Assembly: GCA_003224515.1 (NCBI GenBank)
Contig: QHZC01000058.1
Location: 1 to 13,254, forward strand
Length of the DNA: 13,254 nucleotides
Source of the DNA: Acidobacteriota bacterium
GTDB lineage: Bacteria > Acidobacteriota > Terriglobia > Acidiferrales > UBA7541
Direction: 5' to 3'
Shown: positions 7,773 through 13,254 of the stretch, piece by piece
How the letters are laid out: each line of letters opens with the position of its first letter
Numbering within the stretch: the first letter of the stretch is position 1
Position numbers and translations under genes: made by a program
The notes under the pieces: model-generated
The model's input: the letters and a program-made list of their open reading frames with translations, nothing else
Told to the model about the DNA's origin: nothing
Database searches by the model: none

Positions 7773-8531
7773 ATGGCAAACGCCCAAGCGGCCTCACTGA
7801 CAGCACGTTTGCAATTGCCGCAAAACAAATTGGATATGAAGGTCGTGGCTCGCAATGGGAGCCAGCGCGAGGAGCTTTCCCAGCTATTTGCGGGTATCCC
7901 GCAGGCTGATTACGCAACCATCGTATCCGCCGCGCGCCCAACAAAGTTCATGCGCCGGCAGACGATCTTTTTCGCAGGCGACGCTATTAAGGAAATAGTG
8001 CTGCTGACCGAAGGATCTGTAAAGATAACGCAGTTGGGAGAGAATGGCAGCGCAGTCATCCTTCGACTCGAAGGACCTGGTGAAATAGTGGGGTCGGTTG
8101 GATCCGCGCAGCGCGGTAGGCATTGCTCAACGGCGGAGGCACTGCTTTCGTGTAGGGCACTGGTCTGGAATGCACCGACATTTGAGGCCCTGTCAGAACG
8201 CTTCCCCCTCCTTCAGCGCAACACGATGCGTATCCTGGCACAACGCCTGCAGGTGCTCGAAGGCCGATTTCGAGAGATATCCACGGAAAGGGTTGCGCCA
8301 CGGCTGGCTCGGGAACTGGTTCGGTTGCTTCCGCAAGTAGGCAGGAGTGTGGATGGGGTGCTGGAAATCAACCTTTCGCGGGAGGAATTGGCGCAGATGA
8401 CAGCAACTACGCTGTTTACCGTGAGCCGGCTACTCTCTGGCTGGGAAAGGCAAGGCATCGTAACCCTTCGACGAGAAGCTGTAATAGTAAGGAGTCCTCT
8501 CGGCCTGCTGGGTATAAGTGAACTCAAATGA
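7773..8531 (+). CDS. Crp/Fnr-family transcriptional regulator
   Basis: This 252-residue protein has an N-terminal effector domain with the cyclic-nucleotide-binding beta-roll fold at about 36-150 (FMRRQTIFFAGD, IVLLTEGSVKITQLGENG, RLEGPGEIVG). A long dimerisation helix follows around 130-170 (LQRNTMRILAQRLQVLEGR), then a C-terminal Crp-type winged helix-turn-helix at about 200-240 (LSREELAQMTATTLFTVSRLL, then GWERQGIV). The cAMP phosphate-binding signature (GExA..R with Ser/Thr) is not present after GEIVG, and there is no N-terminal four-Cys cluster like that of FNR. The signal is therefore unknown; related proteins respond to redox or small ligands or are ligand-free. The start is uncertain: neither the ATG at 7773 nor the ATG at 7836 has a good ribosome-binding site, and the fold begins only at about residue 35. 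The next open frame overlaps its stop by ATGA, suggesting co-transcription with the PPIase. Confidence 0.9.
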   Translation: MANAQAASLTARLQLPQNKLDMKVVARNGSQREELSQLFAGIPQADYATIVSAARPTKFMRRQTIFFAGDAIKEIVLLTEGSVKITQLGENGSAVILRLEGPGEIVGSVGSAQRGRHCSTAEALLSCRALVWNAPTFEALSERFPLLQRNTMRILAQRLQVLEGRFREISTERVAPRLARELVRLLPQVGRSVDGVLEINLSREELAQMTATTLFTVSRLLSGWERQGIVTLRREAVIVRSPLGLLGISELK

Positions 8532-8653
8532 TCTCTGGGCTCTTTTTAACTGAGAAGGTCGCTCTCCATCTGAGTACCCAACCCAATCGCTCTCTTAATC
8601 AACTCGGTCAACTTGAAGATGGCAGTGCAGAAAGAGCGGCAGCGGGAGGCCCC

Positions 8654-9808
8654 ATGCGTGTGGTCCTGATATGTTCCGCCATGCTGGCCTGCGCCGCGCC
8701 GGTGTTTGCGCAAGGCGCACAGACTGGCGCAAATGTACAGAATCCAGCCACTCCTTTGTCGAGACAGCAGATGCTAAGGCGCCCACAGCCATTAGGAAAA
8801 CCCGTTTCCAGCATACTTACTAACACGGAAGTTCCGCCAGACACGCCGGTAGTAACGTTGAATGGCGTCTGCGACCACTCGCAAATCCATGGAACGAAAG
8901 GCTGCAAGACGGTCATCACTCGTCGACAGATGGACAGCATAATAGACCTACTCGCACCCGGGACTCCCCCAGATGCACGCCCCCAGTTTGCCATCAAATA
9001 TGCACGACTACTCGCTGCTTCAGGAGTGGCACAGCGAGAACACCTCGAAAAAGACCCCGTGGTGGCCAACGAGTTGGAGGCACAGACGAAACTCGCTCGC
9101 ATGCAGGTGCTGGCCAACACTCTGTATCACCAGATGCAGGAGCAGGCGGAAAACGTTCCGATGCCAGAGATTCAAAAGTACTATGCGGACCACCAATCCA
9201 ATTTCGAGCAGGGCGAAGTGTGGCGTCTTTACGTACCCAGATCGGCTGCGGGGACAAACGGTCAACCTCCGGATACTTTGGCTATAAAAGCGAACGCAGA
9301 CGAGCTACGGGAACGGGCCGCCGCTGGCGAAGATTTCGATCAGCTTCAAGGGGAAGCCTACAAGAATCTGGGGATCAACGTCGCCCCGCCGCCCACAAAG
9401 CTAGCTATGGTGCGCCGGACAAGTCTTTCTCCGGATGAAGCAAAGGTTTTTGAACTCAATATAGGCGAGGTGTCGCCGGTACTGGAATCGGGGGGCGCGC
9501 TCGTTATCCTAAAGCTTGGATCGAAACAATCCATTCCCGTCGAGTCTGCTGGGCCGGAGATCAAATCCATTCTGCAAGGGGAGCGCTTGCAACAGGAACT
9601 TCAGAGCGCTACCAGCAATGTCCAAGCGCAATTCAACTTGAAGTATTTGGACTTGTCTTCGGCGCCGGAGCTCTTTCCGTCGCCAGCACTTGCGCAGCCA
9701 GGTGTCAAGCCGGGAACGGAGTCGGACTTGCGTTCGCGCATGCGGCCCCGTCGGCGACTGCCGCCGAGCATGCATGGGTTGACGCCTTTGCCTGCACCAC
9801 ATCAATGA
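8654..9808 (+). CDS. Secreted PpiC/SurA-like peptidyl-prolyl cis-trans isomerase
   Basis: The chosen start is the ATG at 8654, with GGGAGG 4 bases upstream and immediately followed by a signal peptide (MRVVLICSAMLACAAPVFAQ). The frame is open further up to an ATG at 8528 that overlaps the regulator stop, but those 42 residues would precede the signal peptide. The mature protein (384 residues in total) shows VVTLNGVCD and a following GCKTVITRRQMDSII (two Cys, at 73 and 84), a helical SurA-like N-domain to about 190, then a parvulin-like PPIase domain at about 190-300 (GEVWRLYVPR, ADELRERAAAGEDF, LSPDEAKVFELNIGEVSPVLESGG). A helix and a basic, Pro-rich tail end it. By family, such proteins assist folding of outer-membrane proteins in the periplasm, which suits the nearby secretin. 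The parvulin domain is divergent, so catalytic activity is uncertain and a chaperone role is possible. Confidence 0.8.
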   Translation: MRVVLICSAMLACAAPVFAQGAQTGANVQNPATPLSRQQMLRRPQPLGKPVSSILTNTEVPPDTPVVTLNGVCDHSQIHGTKGCKTVITRRQMDSIIDLLAPGTPPDARPQFAIKYARLLAASGVAQREHLEKDPVVANELEAQTKLARMQVLANTLYHQMQEQAENVPMPEIQKYYADHQSNFEQGEVWRLYVPRSAAGTNGQPPDTLAIKANADELRERAAAGEDFDQLQGEAYKNLGINVAPPPTKLAMVRRTSLSPDEAKVFELNIGEVSPVLESGGALVILKLGSKQSIPVESAGPEIKSILQGERLQQELQSATSNVQAQFNLKYLDLSSAPELFPSPALAQPGVKPGTESDLRSRMRPRRRLPPSMHGLTPLPAPHQ

Positions 9809-9815
9809 CGTGGTG
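9795..9815 (+). terminator. Possible hairpin over the PPIase stop codon
   Basis: CACCAC (9795-9800) pairs with GTGGTG (9810-9815), with one A/C mismatch and a further TC/GA pairing closing a three-base loop. The TGA stop at 9806-9808 lies inside the hairpin. Only a weak pyrimidine stretch (TGTCTCT) follows, so it may be a poor intrinsic terminator or merely a fortuitous inverted repeat. Confidence 0.3.
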
Positions 9816-10206
9816 TGTCTCTGGTTCGGTTGGATTGCATTTTCGGTTTATCTCGGAGCGGATCGTATCGGGCAAGCCTTATCTTTGCTGCGACAGTCCG
9901 GCCGACAGGGCCAGGCTTGCTAGCAGTGGATGAAGTACTGTGGTCATTCCACGGGGTGTGCAGTGAAGAGCGTGGAGTGCACCGCGAGTCGCCTCGATGA
10001 AACTGCAGCGATTTCTCCGGTGACTGCAAGTCAAGTAGGGTAATTCCTTTTGTTAGGAGACTGCCGCAAAGGGTTGTTGACCAGGCAATGAGACCCATGA
10101 TAGACACTCTTACAAGGAACCTGGAGCTCGAGGACTTCGCCTATCGTGAAGCGGGAGACAATATGAGTATCATCAGATTTTCTCCTGCGTGGTAAGGGCA
10201 GAATTG
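9809..10206. other. Intergenic region before the STN-domain gene
   Basis: These roughly 400 bases contain nothing I recognise. A 35-codon frame (10088-10195, starting MRPMIDTLTRNLELED) has no ribosome-binding site and ends just before the next gene; it could be a leader peptide but is not supported. The next gene has its own ribosome-binding site at the end of this region. Confidence 0.45.
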
Positions 10207-10944
10207 ATGAACAGGATCTCCAATAAGTTGCGGGTAGCGTTCAGAAGAGCGCTTCGGCTCACTCTCGAGAGGCATGCTCGTAAGCTTTTCACTCTTGTGT
10301 GTGGACTGGGGGTCATGATCGTGGCTCCCACCGTCGCAGCGCAGAAACTGCCAGCACCATCTCGGAACACTCGGAAGGCACCCAACGTTGCAAAATCCCT
10401 ACTGACAGCTTCAGCTTCGGCGCCAGTGCTGCAAGAGCAGTTACCTCAGCAAGAGCCCCCACCTCTCTCGGCGGAACAAGGGACGCCCAGCCGAAACCAA
10501 GTATCCTATGAAGACGGGCAGCTCACAATCATTGCAGAAAATTCAAAGTTGGGAGACATCCTGGCAGCAGTTAGCGAGCGCATGGGCGCAGACATCGAAC
10601 TTCCAGCGAGCGCTTCCGACGAGCGCATCTGGGTCCGGCTTGGACCGGGTCCGGCGCGCAGAGTACTCGCCGCACTTCTGGGCGGGACGGATCTCGACTA
10701 CGTTATCCAGGCGTCTGATACCGATCCGGAGGGCATACAGAGCGTACTGCTGACTCCCCGCACCAGGGCCGCTGCCGTGGCCGTCGTCACAACTGGCAGG
10801 CCAGTAAGTTCGGCGGGGCAGGCGCGGGGTGCGAGTCGGAGAGATCCCCAGCCCAACCGCGGCCTGGCGGAAATTCCCGGCCGGGAGAATTCAACCGAGC
10901 CGGTGCCCCCCGTGGAAGCGCCGCCTGCGTCAGCGGAGCAGTAA
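10207..10944 (+). CDS. Secreted STN-domain protein, apparently truncated by an in-frame TAA
   Basis: I place the start at the ATG at 10207, with TAAGGG 8 bases upstream; the GTG at 10189 lacks a ribosome-binding site. The 245-residue product has a basic N-region of about 26 residues, then a signal-peptide core (KLFTLVCGLGVMIVAPTVAAQ, shortened in use, about 27-46) and a Pro/Gln-rich spacer. An STN-like (secretin and TonB short N-terminal) domain follows at about 100-175: VSYEDGQLTIIAENSKLGDI, GADIELPASASDERIWVRLG, RRVLAALLGGTDLDYVI. A low-complexity Pro/Arg tail ends it. The same fold is the N0 domain of the upstream secretin, so a role with the secretin channel is possible (inference). The frame does not end naturally: after the TAA at 10942-10944 it stays open for 52 more codons to 11103 and reads as protein. 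Confidence 0.75.
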   Translation: MNRISNKLRVAFRRALRLTLERHARKLFTLVCGLGVMIVAPTVAAQKLPAPSRNTRKAPNVAKSLLTASASAPVLQEQLPQQEPPPLSAEQGTPSRNQVSYEDGQLTIIAENSKLGDILAAVSERMGADIELPASASDERIWVRLGPGPARRVLAALLGGTDLDYVIQASDTDPEGIQSVLLTPRTRAAAVAVVTTGRPVSSAGQARGASRRDPQPNRGLAEIPGRENSTEPVPPVEAPPASAEQ

Positions 10945-11103
10945 CCCGCAGCGGCGGAGCTGCAGCCTTCACTCGACACTCCGGAGCCTGATGCCGACAA
11001 ATCGACACCAAAGACATCAGAACAAATGATCCAAAAGTTGCAGAACATGTACCAGCAACGAAAGCAGATGCAGCAGGACCGGAAACCTCCCGCCCCGAAC
11101 TAA
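10945..11103 (+). pseudogene. In-frame C-terminal extension of the STN-domain protein beyond the TAA
   Basis: This stretch continues in the same frame as the STN gene after its TAA and ends at the TAA at 11101-11103. It encodes PAAAELQPSLDTPEPDAD, then TSEQMIQKLQNMYQQRKQMQ and a Pro-rich end. The composition (Pro/Ala linker, then a Gln/Arg/Met-rich amphipathic helix) matches the preceding tail and is not what an untranslated region would give. A single base change from CAA, GAA or AAA would create the TAA. It therefore looks like the lost tail of the same protein, unless the stop is read through. Confidence 0.65.
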
Positions 11104-11361
11104 CGCTCAATGGAAATCCTCGCTGGACAAGCGGGAAGAGTGCCCGAACAGCAGGGCCGTGTGGTGCTGCGAAAAAGGAATGTGCTTTCGCCTCAATCGT
11201 TGCCCGCAGCGTTTATAACCTTGGGAGGTTCGCTTCTCTCGCATGTCGGAGTCGCGCGGTACGTGCGGAAGGCCTTCACAGCCCTCGGCGCTGTTTGAGC
11301 CAACCATTAGTCCCATTATCGGGTCCCGAAAGAGATTTTGTTCTCATAGTGGGTGTCGTTC

Positions 11362-11740
11362 TTAGGCGGCTTTCAAGCCAACGGCGTCGACGAGATTGAA
11401 TGACGGCAGTATATCGACGATCGAGAGCCGTGATCTTTTCTTTTGGGACGGACTGGTCCGCGGCAAAGGGCTGCAAAATGGCGGCAGTCAGCGGAGCGGA
11501 GCAGCAGGCAGATTTGATAGCCATGTGGGAGAAGCCGGTAGCGGCGGGAGTGGGGATCTTTTCCACCAAACCCTTGGCGCGCAGCTTCCAAAGGTCATAA
11601 GGCCACCCGCGACCTGTACCCACAGACCTTGCAGCCAGAGAGTGCATGAGGGCCAACTGTCGGGGCTGATCCAGCTTCAGAGCAGGGATCCGTCTGCCGT
11701 TGGGAAGAAGCGTGGGTTGGGTGTTTGCATATCTCAAAAG
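11362..11740 (-). pseudogene. Decayed gene of an IS-neighbour or winged-helix-like family, several frameshifts
   Basis: On the minus strand, pieces of one protein are spread over two frames. Around 11655-11705 one frame reads LPNGRRIPALKLDQPRQLAL; at about 11560-11600 the same frame gives YDLWKLRAKGLVEK. Then a shift at a four-C run (about 11552) leads to PHSRRYRLLPHGYQICLLL in another frame. The first frame resumes with APLTAAILQPFAADQSVP and KEKITALDRRYTAVI, and after another loss the end LVDAVGLKAA-stop falls in the second frame (stop at 11362-11364). From memory the intact family is longer, with about 30 residues between QLALMHSL and YDL that are missing here. The middle part looks like a winged-helix DNA-binding segment. 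I cannot name the family. The 5' end is lost at the junction with the IS remnant near 11745-11760. Confidence 0.6.
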
Positions 11741-11759
11741 GCCTTTGACTTCACCGTAT

Positions 11760-11782
11760 CTGACACTTTGTGATAGTGTCAG
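11760..11782. repeat. Perfect 8-bp inverted repeat upstream of the DUF6788-like gene
   Basis: CTGACACT (11760-11767) and its exact reverse complement AGTGTCAG (11775-11782) flank a seven-base spacer. A TTGACT at 11745-11750 and TGTGAT at 11769-11774, 18 bases apart, form a weak promoter, so the palindrome would overlap the -10 region and could be an operator. It also marks the boundary between the decayed gene and the IS remnant, so it may belong to the element's left end. Confidence 0.45.
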
Positions 11783-11808
11783 TAGAAAGGAGTAGTATCC
11801 TAATCGAT

Positions 11809-12138
11809 ATGCCCACTGACGCTGACCTCGACCTCCGTTTGCGTGGTCGACACATGCGCAGTCTCGGACAGCTTCGCGAGATGCTGCCGGGCTCCTTCGT
11901 GGAACGGAAACGTGCCTGTGGGCGACCCAACTGCCATTGCGCGGACGGGAAAAACTTGCATACCCAATATCAAATTTCCGTACTGGTCGACGGCCAGCCA
12001 AAAACTTTCAATATCCCTGCTGCATTAGTGGAACAAGTGCGCCAGAAAATCGAACTGCGACGGCGTTTTGAGGCTGCTGCGGCCAACGTTTGTAACATCA
12101 ATTTACGTCGCTATTTGAAACAAAAGGAAAAACCCTAA
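11809..12138 (+). CDS. DUF6788-like Cys-rich protein, accessory gene of an insertion sequence
   Basis: This 109-residue protein is read from the ATG at 11809; the frame is open back to a GTG at 11770, and the only GAAAGGAG (11785-11792) is about 16 bases from the ATG, so the start is not certain. The hallmark is CGRPNCHCADG (Cys at 37, 42 and 44), preceded by LPGSFVERKRA and followed by QYQISVLVDGQPKTFNIP and a helix EQVRQKIELRRRFEA. That pattern matches the small proteins annotated as DUF6788, which are common next to IS-type transposases. Their function is unknown; the Cys cluster and basic character suggest metal and nucleic-acid binding (inference). It ends 2 bases before the transposase start, the usual coupled arrangement. 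The reading frame is intact, in contrast to the transposase and to the decayed gene on the other side. Confidence 0.78.
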   Translation: MPTDADLDLRLRGRHMRSLGQLREMLPGSFVERKRACGRPNCHCADGKNLHTQYQISVLVDGQPKTFNIPAALVEQVRQKIELRRRFEAAAANVCNINLRRYLKQKEKP

Positions 12139-12140
12139 CC

Positions 12141-13147
12141 TTGCGCCGACACCCGTTCGAGACCTATCTCGATAAGGTGTTTGATTTCTCCGCAAAAGTG
12201 GGCGCGTTGCCCGATGGCCGCCAGTCTCCACGACACCACGGAAAAAGATCTTTGACGCCGCCTTTCTGGGTGCCGCTTGTCAGTTTCCCGCCTTGCACCG
12301 GGTCGAAACGGAATGCCAGGGGAGCGCGCTTTCCAAACGCATTGGCTCTCTCAGTGAAGACGCCCTCAGGTACGCCCTCGAACGGCAGGATCCCAGTGCT
12401 ATTTTCGCTCTGGGCTGCGAGATCGCCGGTCGTTTGGAGCGCAATGGAATATTGCGCTCGGATTGGTCCAGAGGTCTCGTGGTTGCCGCCGTTGGCGGCA
12501 TTGAAATCTGCAGCTCCTTCGCGCGTTCCTGTGACTACTGTATGGAGCGCAAGGTGAAACACCTGGTCAACGGAGAACTTTGTGAGGAGCTGCAGTACTA
12601 CCACCGCATTTGCGCCGTGACCATCGTCAACTCCGCCTTTCCCATTCCTCTGGGCTTTCGCTTTCAAAAGGATGGCGAGACCGAGGTCAGCTGTTCGCTG
12701 TCCTTATTACAGGATTTGCCCGACCGGGTAAGTCGCCGGTTCTTGGACTTGTTGATAGCCGACGCGCTGTATTTGCAGGCGCCGTTTGTGCGCGCTGTCG
12801 AAGGTTTGGGTTTGGGCTGGGTCATCAATCTGAAAGACAATCAGCCCGAATTATTGGCCGAAGCACAGCGCCTCACCGCATGGGCAGCGCTGCATCGAGG
12901 CAACCAGGAGCAGCAAGAATTGCAACTCTGGCACGCTCCGGAAGTCTATTGGCCCGTCGCCGACCGCAGCGTCCGGGTAGTCAAAACGGTCCGCACTCAA
13001 CGCCAGAATCGAATACGGGTGAGTCTTGACGATGCCGGGCGGAGGCGACCGCAGAAAGAAATGGTCGTCGAACTAAGCACCAACTGCTATGCCAGCAATC
13101 TGGAGTTGGGCACCATTCCTCCGGTGTTCGTCCATCAGTTAGCCTAA
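12141..13147 (+). pseudogene. DDE (IS4-like) transposase, frameshifted and catalytically damaged
   Basis: Starting at a TTG two bases after the accessory gene, the first frame reads LRRHPFETYLDKVFDFSAKV up to about 12247. The protein then continues in the -1 frame as KIFDAAFLGAACQFPALHRV and runs to 13147. The break falls at GGAAAAAG: six A instead of five would give one continuous frame, so a 1-base deletion is the simplest reading. The core shows VVAAVGGIEICSS (12479-12517), CDYCMERKVKH, YYHRICAVTIVNSAFPIPLG, IADALYLQAPFV with D at 12761-12763, WVINLKDNQPELLAEA and ELQLWHAPEVYWPVADR. In relatives as I remember them, the first motif is AVDGIE, so the first catalytic Asp is Gly here (codon 12494-12496). 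The C-terminal block with the catalytic Glu (RSRW..D.E-like) is absent after HQLA-stop. The element should be immobile. Confidence 0.8.
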
Positions 13148-13254
13148 CTTCCACGGTTTTCAGGGCAGGATGCTTTGTTTTCTATGACTTAGGATTTTTT
13201 TCGTCACTACCTGCGCTGACCTGCCACGTTTTGACGGGCTGCATCACCTGGGCG

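Noticed and set aside
7621..7800. 59-codon open frame overlapping the start of the Crp-like gene
   Set aside because: No ribosome-binding site, no recognisable features, and it overlaps a clearly real gene out of frame.
10088..10195. 35-codon open frame just upstream of the STN gene, a possible leader peptide
   Set aside because: No ribosome-binding site and no codon pattern typical of attenuators; too little evidence.
11110..11298. 62-codon plus-strand open frame between the STN gene and the decayed gene
   Set aside because: No ribosome-binding site or recognisable product, and it lies in degraded intergenic sequence.
11276..12001. 241-codon minus-strand open frame read as one intact protein
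   Set aside because: Its first third is antisense to the DUF6788-like gene, and only the later part matches a family, with homologous pieces lost to other frames; it is a pseudogene fragment, not an intact gene.
1..13254. CRISPR arrays, tRNA or rRNA genes
   Set aside because: No regularly spaced direct repeats and no tRNA T-arm-like or rRNA-like stretches were seen on either strand by eye.

Overview
The window looks like chromosomal DNA from a Gram-negative, moderately GC-rich bacterium. It encodes an outer-membrane porin ending in Phe, a secretin, a periplasmic substrate-binding protein, a PpiC/SurA-like foldase and a Slt-type murein transglycosylase, several with clear signal peptides. The style of the proteins (short PstS-like protein beside a porin and a four-helix-bundle histidine kinase, TPR-containing orphan secretin, Crp-like regulator, DUF6788-type IS partner) recalls soil Acidobacteriota. 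That taxonomic guess is inference only.

Left part, minus strand (1-5029). Read from right to left, a Slt-domain lytic transglycosylase (4184-5029) is followed by about 0.4 kb with no convincing gene. Then comes a tight operon: porin (2411-3757), small phosphate-binding-protein-like periplasmic protein (1859-2398), sensor histidine kinase (506-1856) and OmpR-type response regulator (1-458, running off the window). The gaps are 12, 2 and 47 bases. The likely role is sensing and uptake of a small solute across the outer membrane. The kinase is broken: its N-terminal transmembrane/periplasmic half and its catalytic half lie in different frames, and its G2 ATP-binding box carries an Asp in place of a Gly.

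Middle part, plus strand (5030-11103). After a 0.5 kb divergent intergenic region come an orphan secretin with N-terminal TPR-like repeats (5553-7349), a Crp/Fnr-type regulator without recognisable cAMP-binding or Fe-S residues (7773-8531), a secreted PpiC/SurA-like peptidyl-prolyl isomerase (8654-9808) and a secreted STN-domain protein (10207-10944). No other type II secretion or type IV pilus genes are present. The STN protein stops at a TAA, but the same frame continues with protein-like sequence to 11103, so this is probably a nonsense mutation or readthrough.

Right part (11104-13254) is a mobile-element graveyard. A heavily decayed minus-strand gene (about 11362-11740) with several indels abuts a small palindrome and an insertion-sequence remnant on the plus strand. 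The remnant is a DUF6788-type Cys-rich accessory protein (11809-12138) followed after 2 bases by a DDE transposase. The transposase has a 1-base deletion in an A-tract, seems to lack its first catalytic Asp, and ends before the expected C-terminal region.

No CRISPR array, rRNA or tRNA was seen. The most noteworthy signals are the porin/binding-protein/two-component operon with a dying kinase, the in-frame stop in the STN protein, and the multiply damaged mobile-element genes.
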